Positions 19,395-20,606 of a stretch of 20,606 bases of DNA are shown piece after piece. The notes below the pieces were generated by a model. That model worked only from the letters and a program-made list of their open reading frames with translations. It had not been told where the DNA came from and ran no database searches. Position 1 is the stretch's first letter; the number at the start of each line of letters is the position of its first letter. A program made the position numbers and the translations under genes. This DNA is from Auxenochlorella pyrenoidosa (Eukaryota; Chlorophyta; Trebouxiophyceae; Chlorellales; Chlorellaceae), in assembly GCA_001430745.1 (NCBI GenBank), contig KQ481979.1, forward strand, positions 1 to 20,606. Direction: 5' to 3'.

Positions 19395-20606
19395 TCATGC
19401 GATGGGCGCCGCGCCGCCGCCGGCAGCCAGCCCAAAGGCGTCGTTCTCGTCCGGCGTGCGCTCATACCGCATAATGCTGAGCTGCGGATCCTGCTCTAGG
19501 CTTCCGGTGACGGGGCCACCGCCGGCGGGGCCAACCAGGCTGCAGTCCAGCGGGTCTGTGAGCTCAAGCGTCCAGGGGCGCTCCAGGGCGGCAAAGGCGC
19601 GCAGGCTAGAGCGGAACTCCTCCCACTCGGCCGCATCGTCACCAACACCAGCGCCGGCGGCTGGGGTGGAGCCAAGCTGGGTGGCCAGCTGTGGGCGGGG
19701 CGGGAGCGGGACGGGAGGGCAGGGTGAGGCGTGACCCTAGGGATTGGGCACCGGCTTGCAGGCCACCCTGCAAGAGCAAGGAGCACTTAAGAGCGCCAAG
19801 GCGACCGGGCCAGGAGAGGCATAAACAACAAGCAGGCGACTTGATTGATGCGCGAGGCACCCGGGGAGCCAGCAGCTGGGGCACCCTTGCACATAGCAAC
19901 GCGCTTGTGCCCTGCTCTCTGGCCCTCTCTATTGCCAGCAAGGGCAGCCGCTGTGTGCCCACCACAAAAGGGGGAGGCAGCAGAGCGCACCGAGGAGATT
20001 AGCTCGCCCACTGTGGTGGCCAGGCCGCCCTCGCCGCCGCTGCTCAGCGCCAGCTCCAGATCTGGCAGGGCGATGGAGGCAGAGGCAGACTGCAGCACGG
20101 CCCGCTCAAGGTCGGCGGGCGCCTCAACACGCAGCCTGCGCGGGGGGGAATGCGCAGATTCAGAGGCCTGGTTTAGTGCATCATCAGCGGGCTTCTGCAT
20201 GCCGGCGTGCACAGCGCCTGTGCAGGCAGAGACGAAGCCCAGGCCAGGAGAGGCCTGGCCAACACCATAGCTGCTGGGCAAGCAATCCAGCCAGGCCGGC
20301 CCCCTGCGGCTGTGCTCAATGAATGCAGCCTGGCCCAACTTCTTGCAATCCCACTCAAGTCTGCCTGTCCGGTGGAGCAGAGCAGCAAGCAAGCCCTCGG
20401 GGCCTAAAGCTCAGCTGAGTTGTCAAGACCACAAGGAACAGCGCAGGTGCCCCCCCCTCGCCCTCCTGCCCCACGGAGCGCTTGCCTGAGCCGTGAGCCC
20501 AGCGGGGCCACGCCGCCAGTGCTGCGCACCTCTGCCGCCGCTGCCGAGCAGCGGCTGCAGGAGGTGGACACAATCGCGCTGCCGGCGGGGGAGCCGCGCC
20601 GCACCG
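19395..20606 (-). CDS. ZPR1: ZPR1 zinc-finger protein, C-terminal part (5' end outside window)
   Basis: ZPR1 is a conserved eukaryotic protein with two ZPR1 domains that binds and helps fold translation elongation factor eEF1A. Three minus-strand exons are visible: 20606-20486, 20135-19991 and 19688-19395. They rebuild the end of the second ZPR1 domain: a CSRC knuckle followed by AEVRSTGGVAPLGSRL, then LRVEAPADLERAVLQSAS, then LGLATT-type GGLATTVGELISS, and the terminal DPQLSIMRYERTPDENDAFG, matching the family pattern (DL-R-V-LKS, TTVEGL, DP-L----Y-RT--QNE-LG). The first intron has a GC donor (AG then GCAAGC) and a CAG acceptor; the splice restores an unbroken ZPR1 reading. The upstream zinc knuckles lie beyond the window. 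No TGTAA was seen after the TGA. Confidence 0.85.

Noticed and set aside
1..20606. Mobile element, CRISPR, tRNA, rRNA or viral insertion
   Set aside because: No terminal repeats, transposase or integrase motifs, regularly spaced repeats, tRNA-like cloverleaf or rRNA sequence were seen in reading both strands.

Overview
The window looks like nuclear DNA from a GC-rich green alga, probably a trebouxiophyte of the Chlorella type. It is a eukaryotic chromosome: almost every gene is split by short introns (about 75-350 nt) with GT..CAG borders, exons join in frame only after splicing, third codon positions are G/C-rich, low-complexity Ala/Pro/Gln tracts are abundant, and TGTAA (the usual green-algal polyadenylation signal) lies about 230 nt past two stop codons. 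The lineage is inferred from style and from the gene families; no marker gene is present.

Layout, left to right: (1) 89-1921 (+), the 3' end of an XRN1-type cytoplasmic 5'-3' exoribonuclease, with a long Pro/Gln tail carrying repeated LLxxL motifs; (2) 2695-4165 (+), a small nuclear protein with a TFIIS N-terminal (LW/Med26) domain; (3) 4490-5540 (-), an unrecognised six-exon gene for a small hydrophilic protein; (4) 6102-9517 (+), here called paralogue A; (5) 9967-14973 (-), paralogue B; (6) 15877-17966 (+), a GNAT acetyltransferase with a plastid-type leader; (7) 18370-19050 (-), an 83-aa three-exon protein; (8) 19395-20606 (-), the 3' end of ZPR1, running off the right edge. I see no mobile element, tRNA, rRNA or CRISPR array.

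The centre of interest is the pair A/B. The two genes lie tail to tail, 449 bp apart. Their proteins (about 762 and 1299 residues) align from an N-terminal winged-helix-like segment to a C-terminal CCCH finger, and four intron positions with the same phases (1, 0, 1, 0) are shared. They differ by movement of an RS-rich tract (N-terminal in B, internal in A), by a LOTUS-like segment seen only in A, and by a 2.7-kb Gln/charged/Gly-rich exon seen only in B. I do not recognise this architecture as a named family. RS tracts plus a CCCH finger suggest a nuclear RNA-binding role, but that is inference.

Several genes concern RNA and gene expression (mRNA decay, transcription elongation, putative RNA binding, ZPR1). 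They do not form an operon. Gene pairs are convergent (2/3, A/B, GNAT/small gene) or divergent (3/A, B/GNAT), so 3' regions and promoters are shared in space.
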